In this document: piece after piece, positions 62,376 through 64,000 of the stretch
How the letters are laid out: each line of letters opens with the position of its first letter
Position numbering within the stretch: the first letter of the stretch is position 1
Assembly (NCBI RefSeq): GCF_000959725.1
Contig: NZ_CP009322.1
Coordinates: 3,658,001-3,722,000, forward strand
From: Burkholderia gladioli
Lineage (GTDB): Bacteria; Pseudomonadota; Gammaproteobacteria; Burkholderiales; Burkholderiaceae
Reading direction: 5' to 3'
DNA length: 64,000 nucleotides
Notes under the pieces: generated by a model
Databases searched by the model: none
What the model was told of the DNA's origin: nothing
What the model saw: only the letters and a program-made list of their open reading frames with translations
Program-made: the position numbers and the translations under genes

Positions 62376-63941
62376 CTAGACGCGAAACGATGCGACCGCA
62401 CCATGCAACTCGCGTCCCTGGCGTTCCAGGGAACTCGATGCAGCCGCGGCCTGTTCGACGAGCGCCGCGTTCTGCTGTGTCACCTGGTCCATCTGGACGA
62501 TGGCCTGGTTGACTTGCTCGATGCCGCGGCTTTGCTCGTCCGACGCGGCCGCGATCTCGCTGGTGATGTCGGTGACGCGCGCCACCGCGTGCACGACCTC
62601 GGCGATGGTGTCGCCGGCGTCGTTTGCCTGCTGTGCGCCGTCACGGATCTTCTGTACCGACGCGCCGATCAAGTCCTTGATCTCCCTTGCCGCGCTCGAT
62701 GAACGCTGGGCGAGACCGCGGACCTCGCCCGCCACCACTGCGAAGCCTCGTCCCTGCTCGCCGGCGCGGGCCGCCTCCACTGCCGCGTTCAGTGCCAGGA
62801 TGTTGGTCTGGAACGCGATGTCTTCGATGATGCCCGTGATGTCGGCGACCTTCGTGGAGCTCTGGCTGATGTCGTTCATCGTTTCAACCACACGGCCGAC
62901 CACCTCGGTTCCCTTGCGGGCGACATCGGACGCGTTGGCCGCCATGGCGCTGGCTTGCCTGGCGCTCTGCGCGTTCTGCTTCACCGTGGCGGTGAGTTCT
63001 TCCATGCTCGAGGCGGTTTGCTGCAGGGAGGACGCCTGCTGTTCCGTCCTCGAGGACAGATCCTGGTTTCCGGAGGCGATCTCGCTCGTCCCGGTGGCGA
63101 TGAATCCCGCCGAGACCTTGACTTGCCCGATCAAGCTCACGAGGTTCGACTGCATGGCGCTCATCGCGGCGAATACGCTTCCGGCCGGGGCTTGCGCGGC
63201 GCCGGCAACCGGGCTCAGGTCGCCGCCCGCGATCCGCCGGGACACCTCCCTCAAGGCGGCGGGTTCGGCGCCGAGGGCGCGCAGGAGGCCGCGCGTGATC
63301 AGCAGCCCCGACACCGTCGCCGTCGCGACAGCGAGCAGGCAGATGACGACCAGCAAGGCACGCTGCCGCGCGAATCGATCCTCCGACTCCCGCACCATGT
63401 CGTCGGCACGCGCGCGATTGGCGCGTGCATAGTCGTTCGACGCCTTGATCAGGGCCGCAAGCAGCGGCCTGCACTGGCTGACGATCTCGGCGCCGGCGGC
63501 GTCGTTGCGATGGTCGATGGCCAGCCTGGTGATTTCCAGGGCGACCGGGCGATAGCGTGTTTCGACTCGTCCTATTTCGGCCGCCAGGCTCCGCTCCTCG
63601 TCGGAAGCATCCTGGGCGGCGGCCACCATGGCATTGAAACGGGCGAGAGTCGTCTCGACGCGGCGCTCGGCATCGAACACGGCATTCCGTTCGAGTTCGA
63701 TATCGGCCGGGGACGAGACCAGCACCAGGTTGCGTACCGCCATGGCCCGGTCGTCGACCGCCGCCCGTATCGCCTGTGCCATCGCCGCGCGCTCCTGGAC
63801 GCCCGAGACAAAGCTCGAGAAACGGGTGTTCGCGTTGTTCAGTGCATGGATCGAAATGGCCGATGCAATCAGCACGATCGCCGTGAGCGCACCGAAGGTC
63901 GTGGAAAACCTGGTGCGCATGCTCAGGCTGTCAAAACTCAT
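62376..63941 (-). CDS. Methyl-accepting chemotaxis protein
   Basis: A 521-residue receptor. An N-terminal helix ([22 protein letters not shown]) and a second one ([21 protein letters not shown], about 190-210) bracket a periplasmic four-helix-bundle domain of about 155 residues. A HAMP-like linker follows, then the signalling domain with the tip [35 protein letters not shown]. The C-terminal [21 protein letters not shown] lacks a CheR/CheB-docking pentapeptide. The ligand is unknown. Confidence 0.95.
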   Translation of the reverse strand: MSFDSLSMRTRFSTTFGALTAIVLIASAISIHALNNANTRFSSFVSGVQERAAMAQAIRAAVDDRAMAVRNLVLVSSPADIELERNAVFDAERRVETTLARFNAMVAAAQDASDEERSLAAEIGRVETRYRPVALEITRLAIDHRNDAAGAEIVSQCRPLLAALIKASNDYARANRARADDMVRESEDRFARQRALLVVICLLAVATATVSGLLITRGLLRALGAEPAALREVSRRIAGGDLSPVAGAAQAPAGSVFAAMSAMQSNLVSLIGQVKVSAGFIATGTSEIASGNQDLSSRTEQQASSLQQTASSMEELTATVKQNAQSARQASAMAANASDVARKGTEVVGRVVETMNDISQSSTKVADITGIIEDIAFQTNILALNAAVEAARAGEQGRGFAVVAGEVRGLAQRSSSAAREIKDLIGASVQKIRDGAQQANDAGDTIAEVVHAVARVTDITSEIAAASDEQSRGIEQVNQAIVQMDQVTQQNAALVEQAAAASSSLERQGRELHGAVASFRV

Positions 63942-64000
63942 ATCTAGCTCCGTCGTTGAATCGCGATCCGGGCCCTTCGGCCTGGCTCTTGCCGAGGGGT

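Overview
The window has the very high G+C, strong G/C third-position preference and gene content of a Burkholderia replicon. A squalene-hopene cyclase, many LysR/ABC catabolic modules, an RND pump and a chemotaxis island suggest a plant- or environment-associated member such as the B. gladioli/glumae/plantarii group; that species guess is inference. No rRNA, tRNA, CRISPR array, insertion sequence or prophage was recognised.

Bases 1-9662 (+) are the 3' part of a tightly packed biosynthetic operon that starts left of the window. In order it encodes an RraA-type aldolase, a class IV aminotransferase, a type II thioesterase, an acylating-aldehyde-dehydrogenase homologue, a DmpG-type aldolase, a cupin, a LysE-type exporter, a flavin reductase, an Sfp-type phosphopantetheinyl transferase, a luciferase-like monooxygenase and a 3-hydroxyisobutyrate-dehydrogenase-like enzyme. 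The thioesterase and phosphopantetheinyl transferase imply NRPS/PKS enzymes upstream. The dehydrogenase, aldolase and aminotransferase suggest an unusual gamma-hydroxy amino acid building block or product. A HAD hydrolase (9755-10447) follows in convergent orientation.

Bases 10.5-18.4 kb hold a TetR regulator divergent from squalene-hopene cyclase across a palindromic operator, a perfect 18-bp-stem terminator, an unknown membrane protein, and a minus-strand unit of MarR, isochorismatase-family hydrolase, MFS exporter and alpha/beta hydrolase.

Bases 18.8-31.6 kb form a catabolic and uptake island: a Rieske oxygenase with a spermidine/putrescine-type ABC system, a phytanoyl-CoA-dioxygenase-like enzyme, two paralogous LysR regulators, and a polar-amino-acid ABC system with a class II aldolase. 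Three copies of a 46-bp element link the two halves.

Bases 31.9-36 kb look less GC-rich and carry two ketopantoate-reductase-like or regulatory genes and a LysR next to an HD-domain protein. Bases 36-41.7 kb hold a LysR gene divergent from a five-gene operon (ketopantoate-reductase-like, VOC, MaoC, CoA-transferase III, shikimate-dehydrogenase-like) followed by a truncated inositol-monophosphatase-family gene. A DUF4396 membrane protein follows.

Bases 43.0-48.4 kb encode an IclR regulator, an ABC importer, an unrecognised 59-residue protein, HutF and HutG. This is the second half of histidine degradation by the N-formylglutamate route.

Bases 48.7-56.1 kb hold a glutathione transferase and a two-component system divergent from an RND efflux pair. 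Bases 56.1-57.8 kb encode a DUF4411 PIN protein with an XRE-ImmA/IrrE partner (toxin-antitoxin-like). The end, 58.1-63.9 kb, carries an NTF2-like protein and a signalling island: CheV, an EAL-HDOD protein, two unknown proteins and a methyl-accepting chemotaxis protein.
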